Origin: Didemnitutus sp047777955
GTDB taxonomy: Bacteria; Verrucomicrobiota; Verrucomicrobiia; Opitutales; Opitutaceae
Assembly: GCF_047777955.1 (NCBI RefSeq)
Contig: NZ_CP180537.1
Coordinates: 806,001-870,000, forward strand
Length of the DNA: 64,000 bases
Reading direction: 5' to 3'
The translations under genes were made by a program, and so were the position numbers. Shown here one piece after another: positions 43,070 through 51,695 of the stretch. Below the pieces are notes generated by a model that searched no databases, had not been told where the DNA came from, and saw only the letters and a list, made by a program, of their open reading frames with translations. The first letter of the stretch is position 1, and each line of letters starts with the position of its first letter.

Positions 43070-44211
43070 TCAGGAGGGTGGGCCGTTCGGCGGTAGAGCG
43101 CCGCGTAGGCGCGCGCCATCCGCTCCGGGCTGAAGCGCTCCGCCGCGAACGCCTGGGCGCGCGCGCCGGCCTCCGCCCATCGATCCGCCTGCCGGAGCGC
43201 CGCGGAGAGCTGCGCGGCGAGGTCCGCCGCGTCGTCCACCCGCGCCCGCCACGGGTGATCGGGCGGCAGCGTCTCGCGCAGGCCCTGGGCGTCGGCCGCC
43301 ACGACCGGCAGGCCGACGCAGACCGCCTCGATCGCCACCAGCCCGAGGCCCTCGCAGCGCGAGGGTGCGACCAGCACGTCGAAGGATTCCATCAGCCGCG
43401 GCAGGTCCGCCGTCGGCGGCTGCACGAGGACGCGCCAGCCGCGCGGGGGCGCGGCGGCCAGCTGCGCGACCTGCGGCGCTAGCCGGCCGCGGCCGACCAG
43501 CACGAGCTCGCCCTCGGTTCCCGGCGGCAACTCCACCGCCGGCAGCGCGCGGCAGAGCAGGTCGGGCCCCTTCTCCGGCTCGAAGCGGCCGGCGAACAGC
43601 ACGCGCACGCGCCCCGGATGCAGCGGGCGCGCCCGGGGCGGATGCCGCGGGACGTCGACGCCGTTGTAGATGACCTCGGGGTCGTCGGGCGGCGCGCCGG
43701 CGCCGCTCGCGGCGCGGTAGCGCAGGAATTCCTCCTGCGCCGCGGCCGAGACGCACGCGATCCGCGCCGCGCGCAGGCGCCGGTCGCACCAGCGCCCCAC
43801 GCGCGGCCAGAAGCGCCAATACATGCTGTTGTGCACGGTGCGCACGAGCGGAGGCATCGGCCGCGCCAGCAGCGCGGCCACCGCCGCGCACGCCTCCGCC
43901 GGCTCGGCGTGGCAGTGGACGATGTCGGGCCGAAAATCCCGCAGCGCACGGTGCAGCGCCCAGCCGCCGGTCACCGGGCCGCCGAATTTGTTCGGCACCC
44001 GCGTGCCGCGAAACCACGGAATCGACCGCTGCGCCAGCTCCCGCTCCATCGCGCGGCCCACCTCGTCGCCGCTCTGCCCGTGCACGGTGAAGACGGCGAA
44101 GTCGCACTCGGCCTGCAGCTCGCGCAGGAGCGTGAGCGCGACCACCTCGGCCCCGCCGAGCCCGAGGTGCGTGATCGCGTGCAGCACGCGGAGTCTGCCC
44201 CCGGAGCTCAC
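43070..44211 (-). CDS. GT4-family glycosyltransferase, frameshift near the 3' end
   Basis: GTG 44211 overlaps the flippase stop by 4 nt (GTGA). The N-terminal Rossmann domain has HAITHLGLGGAEVVALTLL and PDIVHCHAEPAEACAA. The C-terminal domain has LFAGRFEPEKGPDLLCRAL, LVGRG and the donor-binding stretch VAPSRCEGLGLVAIEAVCVGLPVVA. The length is 3n+2, and the frame is lost near YRRTA so that the natural stop TGA at 43070-43072 is missed by one base. About 380 residues. Adds a sugar to a lipid-linked polysaccharide; donor unknown. Confidence 0.85.
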
Positions 44212-45444
44212 GCCGCCACCTCCCGGTTCAGCGCCCGCCGCGCCAGCGGACGCGCGGTCAGCCACGGGATCACCGGGCTGAAGAGCGCGAACCAGCGGAA
44301 CGGCTCCGCGCCCCACGCGGCGGTGCCGATCGCGCCGGCGAGCAGGACGAGCGCGGACGCGAGCTCGGGGGCCGCACGCGCGTTCCCGGCGGGCCGCCAG
44401 CAGCAGCAGGTGCGGGAAGGTCGAGCCGAGGATGGCGAGGTGATAGCAGCCGGCCGGCAGCACCCAGTGCGTCGCGGCCGCGTAGGACGGGCCGACCAGC
44501 GAGCCCACGAGGTGCGGCAGCAGCGCGGCGAGCGCGAGCAGCCCCGCGACGCCCGCCAGCAGGAAGGCCAGCCCGGTTGCGTCCGTGATCCGCGCCAGCC
44601 GCGGCGCGTCGGCGGCGCCGGAGCCGGCGGCGACAAACAGCCGCGGCTGCACGAATTGCTGCACCAGCGCGAAGAGGACCGACACGACGACGAGCGCGAC
44701 GTTGCTGGCGAGGGTGAAGTAGCCGGCCTCCTCGGCGCCGAAGAAACCCAGGACGATCGAGCGGCCGCTCGCGCCCATGATCCACCCGGCCAGGGCCAGC
44801 ACGACGAAGCGCGGCCCCTCGTAGGTGGCGCGGCCCGCGGGATCGGCGGAATCGCCCGCGGCCGTGTGCGTCCAGCCGCCGATCAGCCAGGCCGCCGCGG
44901 CCGCGAGCACCGCGTGCAGCGCGAACCCGCCCAGCAGGCTCCCCAGCTGCGCCGCCACGCCGGCGTAGAGCGCCAGCGGCAGCAGCGTGCGCAGCGACGA
45001 CGCGACGAGGCCGGCGCCGAAGTCGCGCCAGTTCTCGCGCTCCGCCTGCAGCGCGGTCTGCACCAGCGCCTGCAGCGCGAGGGCCGTGGCCGCCACCGCC
45101 AGCGCCGGGAACGCGAGCGGCCAGGGCGCCGGCACGAAGCACGCCACGAGCGCCGCCGCGCCGAGCAGCCACGGCGTTTTCCGCCAGAAGGAGCGCAGCA
45201 CGCCCCGCCGCAGCCGCGCGCGTTCCTCCGGCCAGTGGCGCGAGACAAACTTCAGCAGCCCGGCCTGCACGACGCCCAGCCCGAGCGGCGTCAGGCTGAC
45301 GAAGAGACCGTAGACGCCGTAGTCGGCCGGCGCCACCCAATGCGAAGCCAGGCGCACGCCGAGCACGCCCAGGCCCAGCCCGGCGCATTGGCCGAGCAGG
45401 ATGGGCAGCAGGTGGGCGCGAAAGTCGCGGCGGGTGAATTCCAC
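44208..45444 (-). CDS. Polysaccharide flippase (Wzx/MATE-like), one frameshift
   Basis: GTG 45444 (VEFTRRDFRAHLLPILL), about 410 residues with 12 helices. Opening GLGVLGVRLASHWVAPADYGVYGLFVS is typical of PST-type transporters. The region near 44370-44400 loses frame by one extra or two missing bases, after which the sequence ends LASALVLLAGAIGT and ALNREVAA. It exports lipid-linked repeats across the inner membrane for the ligase or polymerase. It is the first gene of a three-gene - strand set, divergent from a + strand glycosyltransferase. Confidence 0.82.
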
Positions 45445-45588
45445 GGCGCCGGAGCATTGCAGGCAAATCCGGGCCGGGCCAAGCTTGCTCCGCGCGATGA
45501 AATCCAGTCCAAGCTCCGCCGTGCGCCCGCCCTTCCCGTGCCCTTCCGCCTTCCGCCCGTCCCCGCCGCGATCCACGGAGGCGCGCCG

Positions 45589-46728
45589 ATGAGCGACGGC
45601 CTGTCGGTCGTGCACGTCGCGCCGCGCGTGCAGGCGCGGGGCGGCATCGAGACGCTGCTGGCGCTCTACGCCGGGCTGCCGGGCCGGCAGTCGTTCGTCG
45701 CGCTCTTCGACCGCCACCCGGCCACGCGCGCCGGCTATGCGAACCTCGACCTCCGCTGGCACACGACGCTCGGGACGATGCGCCGGCGCTTCGCCACCGC
45801 GCTGGCGCCGCACGCCGGCCAGGTCGTCGTCTGGCACAACGGCTGGGGCTTTCCGCTGCTGGCGCCGCTTGAGCGGGCGGCGCGCCGGGTCGTGTTCCTG
45901 CACGCCGACCCCGCCTACCACGCGCCGGACCTGCCGGCGTTTCGCGGGTGCGTCGACGGCGTGGCCGGCATCGTGCCGTCGCTCGACGCGTTCTGCCGCA
46001 CGGGCTTTCCGGAACTGGAGGACGCGCGCCGGGCGATGATCGGCATCCCGGTGGAGCAGCTGCCGGCGCCCGCGCGCGATTTCGGCGCGCGCCCGCTCGT
46101 CCTCGGCTACGCCGGCCGGCTCGAGCGCGCGCAGAAGCGGCTCGATCGCCTGGAGCCGTTCCTGGACGCGCTGGCGCGCCGGGGCGTGGAGTGCCGCTTC
46201 GAGGTGCTCGGCGAGGGTTCCTACGGCGCGACTTTGCGGCGGCGGTTGGGCGGGCGCGTGAAATTCCACGGCTGGCTGCCGCGGGAGGCGATGATCCGCG
46301 TGCTGGGCGGATGGCACGGCGCGGTGTATTTCAGCGATCACGAAGCCGGGCCCATCGCGCTTCTGGAGGCGATGTCGGCAGGCGCCATTCCGTTCTACCC
46401 CGCGCACGGCGGCAGCTGGGGCGACATCCACGCGCCGCGGGTCGACGCGCGCTGCCACTATCCCGCCGGCGACGTCGTGGCGGCGGCGGCGGCCGTCGCA
46501 GAGGTTTTCGCGTGGCCGGCGCCGGAGCTGCAGCAGCTCAGCGCGCGTGCGCGTGCGCTCGTCCAGGCGCACGCGCCGGCGCAGCACGTCGCGGCGACCG
46601 CGGAATTTCTGGCGCGGATCGCAGGCTTGCCGCCGGTCGCCCGCCAGCCGCGGCCGCGCCGGCGCTGGGCCGACGCCCTGCCACTGGGGTTCGTCACGCG
46701 CTTCGCCCCGCGCCTGTTGCGCGGCTAG
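45589..46728 (+). CDS. GT4-like glycosyltransferase
   Basis: 379 residues, ATG 45589 behind a good GGAG site. N-terminal VVHVAPRVQARGGIETLLALYAGL. Then WHNGWGF, and a typical C-terminal acceptor/donor domain: LGYAGRLERAQKRLDRLEPFL, FEVLGEGSYG, KFHGWLPREAM, ISDHEAGPIALLEAMSAGAIPF-type end (YFSDHEAGPIALLEAM). A short basic tail follows. It converges with the next glycosyltransferase, overlapping by 4 nt. Substrate unknown. Confidence 0.88.
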   Translation: MSDGLSVVHVAPRVQARGGIETLLALYAGLPGRQSFVALFDRHPATRAGYANLDLRWHTTLGTMRRRFATALAPHAGQVVVWHNGWGFPLLAPLERAARRVVFLHADPAYHAPDLPAFRGCVDGVAGIVPSLDAFCRTGFPELEDARRAMIGIPVEQLPAPARDFGARPLVLGYAGRLERAQKRLDRLEPFLDALARRGVECRFEVLGEGSYGATLRRRLGGRVKFHGWLPREAMIRVLGGWHGAVYFSDHEAGPIALLEAMSAGAIPFYPAHGGSWGDIHAPRVDARCHYPAGDVVAAAAAVAEVFAWPAPELQQLSARARALVQAHAPAQHVAATAEFLARIAGLPPVARQPRPRRRWADALPLGFVTRFAPRLLRG

Positions 46729-47788
46729 ACGGAGCGGAGGGCGTCCGCCAGCGCGGCGAGGTGCCTTTCGCGGGTGAAGCGGCTCTCGAACCACCGGCGC
46801 ATTTCCCCGGTGGGCGGTGGCGCGTCGAGGGTCCGCCGCAGGGCGGCGGCGAGCGCGGTCACGTCCCCGGGGGCGACCAGCGCCGCCGGATCCGGCACCG
46901 TGTCCGCGATGCCGCGCCAGCGGGTGGCGACGACCGGGCGGTCGGCGGCGAACGCCTCGAGCAGCACCAGCGGCTGGGCCTCGTGCGCGTAGCGCGTCGG
47001 CAGGGCGAGGCAGGCGCAGCGCGCCAGCAGCGCGGCCTTCGCCGCCGGTCCGACGAAGCCGGCGAGTTCGCCGCAGTCGGGATCCTCGGCGCGCGCGGCG
47101 GCGAGGGCGGCGGCGACATCCGCGTCCGCGGCGCCGGCGAAGACGACGCGCACGTCCCGTCCGTCTGCGCGCAGGCGGCGCACGGCGGCGAGAAGGTCGA
47201 GCGCGCCCTTGGCGGCGGACACCTGGCCGAGGAAGAGGACGAGGCCGGGATCGCGGGCCGGGCCGGACGCCGGCGCCGGAGCGGCGAGGCCGTTGGGCAC
47301 GACGGCGACGCGGCGCGCGCCGAGGGCGTCGGCGTCCGCGCGCAGGGCGGGCGTGAGCACGAGGGCGAGATCGGCGCCGCCGAGCAGGCGCTGCGTGAGG
47401 GCGCGCTCGGGCGCGGTCAGCCCCGCGCGCAGCCATTCCCCCAGGCCGCCGTTGTGGAAGTGGAGCACGAGGCGCGGGAAGAACGGGCGGCAGAGCGCCA
47501 GCACGAGCCAGTCGCGGTAGAGCGCGCCGCGCTTGGCGGGCGCGGGCACGTAGTAGAGCGTGTCGCAGCGCGCAGTGAAGCGCGCGGCGAGGGCGTGGCC
47601 GCAGGCGTCGAGCACCGCGAGCAGCTTGCCCGGCCGCCAGCCGCCGATGTCGGCGTGGCTGCGCGAGAGGCGCAGGTTGACGTGGCAGAGCTCGATGCCG
47701 TGCTCAGGCAGGCCCCGCACCGCGGTCTCGACCATCAGGCTCTGGCCGTGGAGCGGCGGGGAGTCTGGGCGAGGACGAGGAGCTTCAT
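46725..47788 (-). CDS. GT4-family glycosyltransferase, frameshift near start
   Basis: ATG 47788 gives MKLLVLAQTP; one missing C near 47757 breaks the PPP-HGQS motif (expected PPPLHGQSLMVE) that opens this subfamily. The rest reads well: LHFHNGGLGEWL, VVPNGLA, LFLGQVSAAKGALDLLAAV, GFVGPAAKAALLARC, LPTRYAHEAQPLVLLEAFAADRPVVAT. The length is 3n+2. It is divergent from the exosortase gene with only 30 bp between them, so the two share a promoter region. Confidence 0.87.
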
Positions 47789-47818
47789 CTTCAGCTTGGA
47801 ATCGGGGCGGGAGCGCGA

Positions 47819-48815
47819 ATGATGCGGGCTCCGAGTGAGCAAGCCAGCCGCAAAATCCCCGCCCTGTCGCCGTCGTGGCTGGCGGCCGCGGCGTGCGCGC
47901 TCGCGGGGGCGGCGGTCTTCCAGTTTTGCGGCAACAGCACGCGCGGCTACATCGACACGACGTCGCTGTTCTGGTGGTGGAGTTCGCAGTGGCTCGATCC
48001 GCGGGCGGAGAGCGAGCACGGCTGGCTCATCCTCGGCGTGAGCGCGTGGCTGCTCTGGCGGAATCTCCGGAATGCCGGCGGTGGAAGGCGGGGCGGGGAA
48101 GGCCCCGACGACGCGGCCGGTGCTTCCCGTCGGCCGTGGGGCGCGCCGCTGGCGGCGCTGCTCGGCGGACTGGCGCTGCACCTGCTCGGCTATGCGATGC
48201 AGCAGGCGCGGCTCTCGATCGCGGCGCTGCTGCTGTTCACCTGGGGCGCGCTGGCCCTGGGCGGCGGCGCGCGCTGGCGGCGCGCGGCGGCTTTCCCGCT
48301 CGGGTTCATGCTGTTCGCGCTGCCGCTCAACGTGCTCGACACGGTCGGCTTCTTCCTGCGCGTGGGCGTGACCGACGTGGCCTATCACGTGGCGCGCGCC
48401 GGCGGCTGCGCCGTGATCCGCAACGGCACGCAGCTGCTCTCGCCCGACGGCGCCTATTCCTATGACGTCGCGGCGGCCTGCTCGGGCATCCGGTCGCTGA
48501 TGGCGCTGTCCGCGCTGTCGCTGCTGCTCGGCTACCTCAGCTTCCGGTCGTGGTGGGCGCGCGGCCTGATCGGGCTGCTGGCGCTGCCCTACGCCTTCGT
48601 CGGCAATGTCGTGCGCATCCTCGCGATCATCGTCGCGGCCGAGTGGCAGGGGCAGCGCGCCGGCGCGTTCGTGCACGAGTGGTTCGGACCGGTGGTTTTC
48701 GTGATCGTGCTGGGATTGGTGCAGCTGACCGTCGCGCTGCTGCAGCGGGGAGGAAGGAGCGAACGCCGCCGAAAGCGGCGCCGCGGCGCGCGAGGCGAAT
48801 CCGGCCGGCAACCGG
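47819..48815 (+). CDS. xrt: Exosortase (PEP-CTERM sorting transpeptidase), open 3' end
   Basis: About 320 residues of integral membrane protein from ATG 47819. Exosortase signatures: WWSSQWLDPRAESEHGWLIL, VAAACSGIRSL with the catalytic Cys, NVVRILAIIVAAEW with the Arg, and VHEWFGPVVFVIVLGL with the His. It cleaves PEP-CTERM tails, and a substrate sits at 2.5 kb. No stop appears in this frame until 49918, where it would read antisense of sense genes. The frame seems to jump near 48750 into the EpsI frame. I therefore suspect an exosortase-EpsI fusion; the end given is only the boundary before EpsI. Confidence 0.9.
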
Positions 48816-49517
48816 TTGGGTTCGGCGGCGGCGTGGCGGATCGCCGCGGCGGTGGCGCTGGCTGCGGCGGGCGTGGCGCTCGCGACGCGAGCGCTCGATC
48901 GCGTGCAGGTCAGCCCGCGCACAGGCGTGCGCCTGGCGACGGACGGGGTGAACCCGGTGGCGCTGCCCGACCATCTCGGCATCGACTGGGTCGGGCAGAA
49001 CGCGCCGGTGAGCGCGGTGGAACGCGAGGTGTTGCCGCCGGACACCGGCTATTCGCGGAAGAACTACGTCTCGCTGCGCGACCGCCGGCAATCGGTCTTC
49101 CTGTCCATCGTGCTGAGCGGGCGCGACCGCACGTCGATCCACCGGCCGGAGATCTGCCTCGTCGGCCAGGGCTGGACCATCCGCGGGCGCAGCACGCACG
49201 AATTCGTGGTCGGCGGCAGGCGGTTTCCCGCGACGGTGCTCCAGATCGAGCGCGAGGTGACGGGCCCGCGCGGCGAGGTCGTGCGGGTGCCCGCGCTGCT
49301 CGTCTACTGGTTCGTGGGGGCGGACCGGATCGTGGCCTCGCACTGGGAGCGCGTCTTCTACACTTCGCTCGACCGGCTGCGCCACCTGCAGGCGCACCGC
49401 TGGGCCTACGTGCTGATGCAGACGCACGCGCTCGACGGCGAGGCGGCCGCGCTGCGGCGCATCGACGAGGTGCTGGCCGGGACGCTGCCGGCGTTTCAGG
49501 CCCCGGGTCAGCTTTAG
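48816..49517 (+). CDS. epsI: EpsI domain (exosortase-associated, DUF3485), probably fused to the exosortase
   Basis: About 233 residues from TTG 48816. Opening helix RIAAAVALAAAGVALA. The EpsI signatures follow: DHLGIDWVGQNAPVS, DTGYSRKNYVS, SIVLSGRDRTSIHRPEICLVGQGWTI, then VPALLVYWFVGADR. There is no ribosome site or clear start. The same frame is open upstream from a stop at 48727 (EEGANAAESGAAAREANPAG), and one extra G in the GGGGAGG region would join it to the exosortase. Fused Xrt-EpsI proteins are known. Its role is in exopolysaccharide-linked sorting. Confidence 0.85.
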   Translation: MGSAAAWRIAAAVALAAAGVALATRALDRVQVSPRTGVRLATDGVNPVALPDHLGIDWVGQNAPVSAVEREVLPPDTGYSRKNYVSLRDRRQSVFLSIVLSGRDRTSIHRPEICLVGQGWTIRGRSTHEFVVGGRRFPATVLQIEREVTGPRGEVVRVPALLVYWFVGADRIVASHWERVFYTSLDRLRHLQAHRWAYVLMQTHALDGEAAALRRIDEVLAGTLPAFQAPGQL

Positions 49518-49555
49518 GCTTTAAGCCGGGGGCGGGATGCTTACAGCTTCGCGGC

Positions 49556-49918
49556 ATGGCCGATCCGAAAATCCTCGAGACCTTCCCGAATCCCGCGCCG
49601 CACCGCGACTTCCTTATCGAGCACACGCACCATGAGTTCACCTCGGTGTGCCCGATGACCGGTCATCCCGACTTCGCCGACATCACCGTGCGCTACGTGG
49701 CGGACAAGAAGTGCGTCGAGCTGAAGTCGCTGAAGCTCTATTTTCACGCCTACCGCAACGAGGGCATCTTCTTCGAGGCGGCGACGAACAAGATCTGCGA
49801 CGAGCTCGGCGCCGCGCTCCGGCCGCGCAGCCTGACGATCATCGCGAACTGGAAGGCGCGCGGCGGCTTCAGCTCGCGCATCACGGCGGAGTGGAAGCCG
49901 GCGAAGCGGAAGCGCTGA
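49556..49918 (+). CDS. queF: NADPH-dependent preQ0 reductase (QueF)
   Basis: 120 residues, the short YkvM-type size. Reduces preQ0 to preQ1 in queuosine synthesis. TSVCPMTG carries the nucleophilic Cys (about residue 32), HPDFADI the catalytic Asp, and the substrate Glu lies in SLKLYFHAYRNEGIFFEAATN. The fold is the tunnelling-fold T-fold. No other queuosine gene is in the window. A strong hairpin terminator follows. I looked for a preQ1 riboswitch in the 38-bp leader and found none. Confidence 0.96.
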   Translation: MADPKILETFPNPAPHRDFLIEHTHHEFTSVCPMTGHPDFADITVRYVADKKCVELKSLKLYFHAYRNEGIFFEAATNKICDELGAALRPRSLTIIANWKARGGFSSRITAEWKPAKRKR

Positions 49919-49940
49919 GCGCACCGAGTCGAAAAAATCA

Positions 49941-49964
49941 CGGTGCCCCGCGGGGCGCCGTTTT
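49941..49964. terminator. Hairpin terminator after queF, possibly bidirectional
   Basis: Stem CGGTGCCCC / GGGGCGCCG (one wobble pair) followed by TTTT; on the other strand a six-base A/T tract lies within 10 nt, so it could also stop the convergent - strand gene. Confidence 0.7.
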
Positions 49965-50044
49965 GGCTTTCGGAGGACGCAATGCGGCGGCTCCCGCACC
50001 GCCCCGCGGCCGGAGTGCAGGCCTGGCGCGCGGCGGCGTCTTTC

Positions 50045-50812
50045 TCAAGGCCGCAGGGCGGCGAGGGTCGCGGCGTGCAGCGCGGGCGTGGCCGCGGCGA
50101 TCGTCGAGGTCGCGGGATACGGCGCGCCGCCCTGCCAGTCGGTGATGACGCCGCCGGCGCCGCGGATGACGGGCACGAGCGCGGCGATGTCCCAGGGGTT
50201 CATGATCGGGTCGACCACGACGTCGGCCCAGCCGGTGGCGAGCAGGAGATAGGCGTAGGCGTCGCCCCAGGTGCGCGCGAGCTTCACCGTGCGCGAGAGG
50301 CGGTCGAAGGCGGGACCGTCTTGGTGGATCGCGGGGTTGACCCAGTCGCAGGTCAGCAGCGTGGCGTCGGCGAGCGCGCGCGTGTCGCGGCAGCGCACGG
50401 GCGTGCCGTTGAGCGTGGTCGTCTCGCCGTCGCCGATCACGAGCTGGTTGAGAATGGGCTGGTGGATGCAGCCGAGCACGGGCTGGCCGTGGTGCAGGAG
50501 GGCGATGAGCGTGCCGAAGAGCGGCACGCCGGTGACGAAGGACTTCGTGCCGTCGACCGGATCGAGCACCCAGACGAACTCCGCGTCGGTGCGTTCCGGA
50601 CCGAACTCCTCGCCGAGGATGCCGTGGGCGGGGAAGCGCTCCCGGATCATCCGGCGCAGCAGCTCCTCCGCGCCCCGGTCGGCGGCGGTGACGGGCGTGA
50701 GGTCGCCCTTCAGCTCGACGGCGACGTCGTGCCGGCCGAAGAGCGGCCGGATGAAGTCGCCGCTGGCGCGGGCGAGCTCGACGAGGAAGGTGCGTTCGGC
50801 GGCGAGGTGCAT
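50045..50812 (-). CDS. Inositol-monophosphatase-family phosphatase (histidinol-phosphatase-like)
   Basis: 255 residues from ATG 50812. Metal-site motifs are all present: GILGEEFG, VLDPVDGTKSFVTG, and the C-terminal NPWDIAALVPVIRGAGGVITDWQGG. This family covers inositol, histidinol phosphate (HisN), PAP and sugar-phosphate hydrolases. HisN-type members have this length and the phrase TWGDAYAYLLLATGWADVVVD, which I take as the best guess. Cytoplasmic, magnesium-dependent. A 206-bp inverted-repeat element lies 15 bp before the start. Confidence 0.85.
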   Translation of the reverse strand: MHLAAERTFLVELARASGDFIRPLFGRHDVAVELKGDLTPVTAADRGAEELLRRMIRERFPAHGILGEEFGPERTDAEFVWVLDPVDGTKSFVTGVPLFGTLIALLHHGQPVLGCIHQPILNQLVIGDGETTTLNGTPVRCRDTRALADATLLTCDWVNPAIHQDGPAFDRLSRTVKLARTWGDAYAYLLLATGWADVVVDPIMNPWDIAALVPVIRGAGGVITDWQGGAPYPATSTIAAATPALHAATLAALRP

Positions 50813-50826
50813 CGGGGGGGAGATTG

Positions 50827-51032
50827 GCCCACGGAACACACGGAAGACACGGAAAATTCTCACCGAACTTCGTCACAGGATCCGGCCGTCGATGCGGAGG
50901 AGCGCCCACGAGACGCGGCAGAGCTTGCGGGCAATGCGGGTTTTCGTGGCCCCCAGGCTCGGTCGGATGAAGTCCGCCGCGAAAAAAGTCTGGGGTTCGG
51001 TTCCTTCCGTGTATTCCGTGTGTTCCGTGGGC
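50827..51032. repeat. Composite element bounded by 28-bp inverted repeats of a 9-nt unit
   Basis: Arms at 50827-50854 and 51005-51032 match with one mismatch; each is about three copies of TTCCGTGTN on one strand. The 150-bp centre has no gene. It lies between the - strand phosphatase start and the + strand exonuclease start. Confidence 0.85.
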
Positions 51033-51695
51033 ACTTGGGCCGACACGCCGATTCACTTCATCGACTTCGAGGGCAACCGCACGTCGGGCATCCTCGAGTT
51101 CGGCGTCGTGACGCTGCAGGGCGGGACGATCGCCGCCACGCGCACGCGCACCTGCGCGGCCACGGGCCGGGTGTCGGCCGAGGACACGGCGGTGCACGGC
51201 CTGCGCGCGGAGTCGGTGCAGGGCGAGCTGCCTTTCGCGCACGAGTGGGAATTTTTCGCCGCGCTGCGCGAGCGCGGGCCGCTGGCGGCGCATTTCGCCA
51301 ACGCGGAGAACTCGCTCCTGAAGTCCGTCTGGCCGTATCCGCGCACCGCGCCGGACTTCGCCCGGCCGGGTCGGGACGCACACGAGTGGGGGCCGTGGAT
51401 CGACACCGGCCGGCTGTATCCGCAGGCGTTCCCGCAGCTCGCCGAGGCCAAGCTCGAGCGGCTCGTCGCGGCGGCGGGCCGGCAGGCCGAGCTCGACGCG
51501 CTCGCGGCCGCGCACTGCCCGCCGCACCGCCGCCGCTACCACGCGGCGCTCTACGACGCGTTGGCGGGGGCGCTGCTGCTGCTCGCGCTGCTGCGGCGGC
51601 CGGAGTTCGCGGGCGCGACGCTGCCGTGGCTGCTGCAGGCGAGCACGCTCGACCCCGGGCGTCGCGGGGCGCTGCAGCAGGGCGACCTATTTTGA
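51027..51695 (+). CDS. DnaQ-like 3'-5' exonuclease (RNase T / DEDD family)
   Basis: About 222 residues from GTG 51027, which lies inside the inverted-repeat arm; ATG 50967 in the same frame is the alternative. The exonuclease fold shows IHFIDFEGN (first acidic pair), EDTAVHGLRAESV, LAAHFANAENSLLKSVWP and HCPPHRRRYHAALYDALAGALL with the C-terminal His/Asp. The enzyme type is clear; whether it proofreads DNA or trims RNA is not. Its stop overlaps the convergent ABC permease by 9 nt. Confidence 0.85.
   Translation: MGTWADTPIHFIDFEGNRTSGILEFGVVTLQGGTIAATRTRTCAATGRVSAEDTAVHGLRAESVQGELPFAHEWEFFAALRERGPLAAHFANAENSLLKSVWPYPRTAPDFARPGRDAHEWGPWIDTGRLYPQAFPQLAEAKLERLVAAAGRQAELDALAAAHCPPHRRRYHAALYDALAGALLLLALLRRPEFAGATLPWLLQASTLDPGRRGALQQGDLF

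Noticed and set aside
41545..47436. Single - strand open frame of nearly 6 kb
   Set aside because: It strings together parts of several genes (glycosyltransferase, flippase) and antisense regions; gene starts, overlaps and family motifs define separate genes.
49519..49555. preQ1 riboswitch upstream of queF
   Set aside because: The 38-bp leader lacks the class I or II pattern and is too short.
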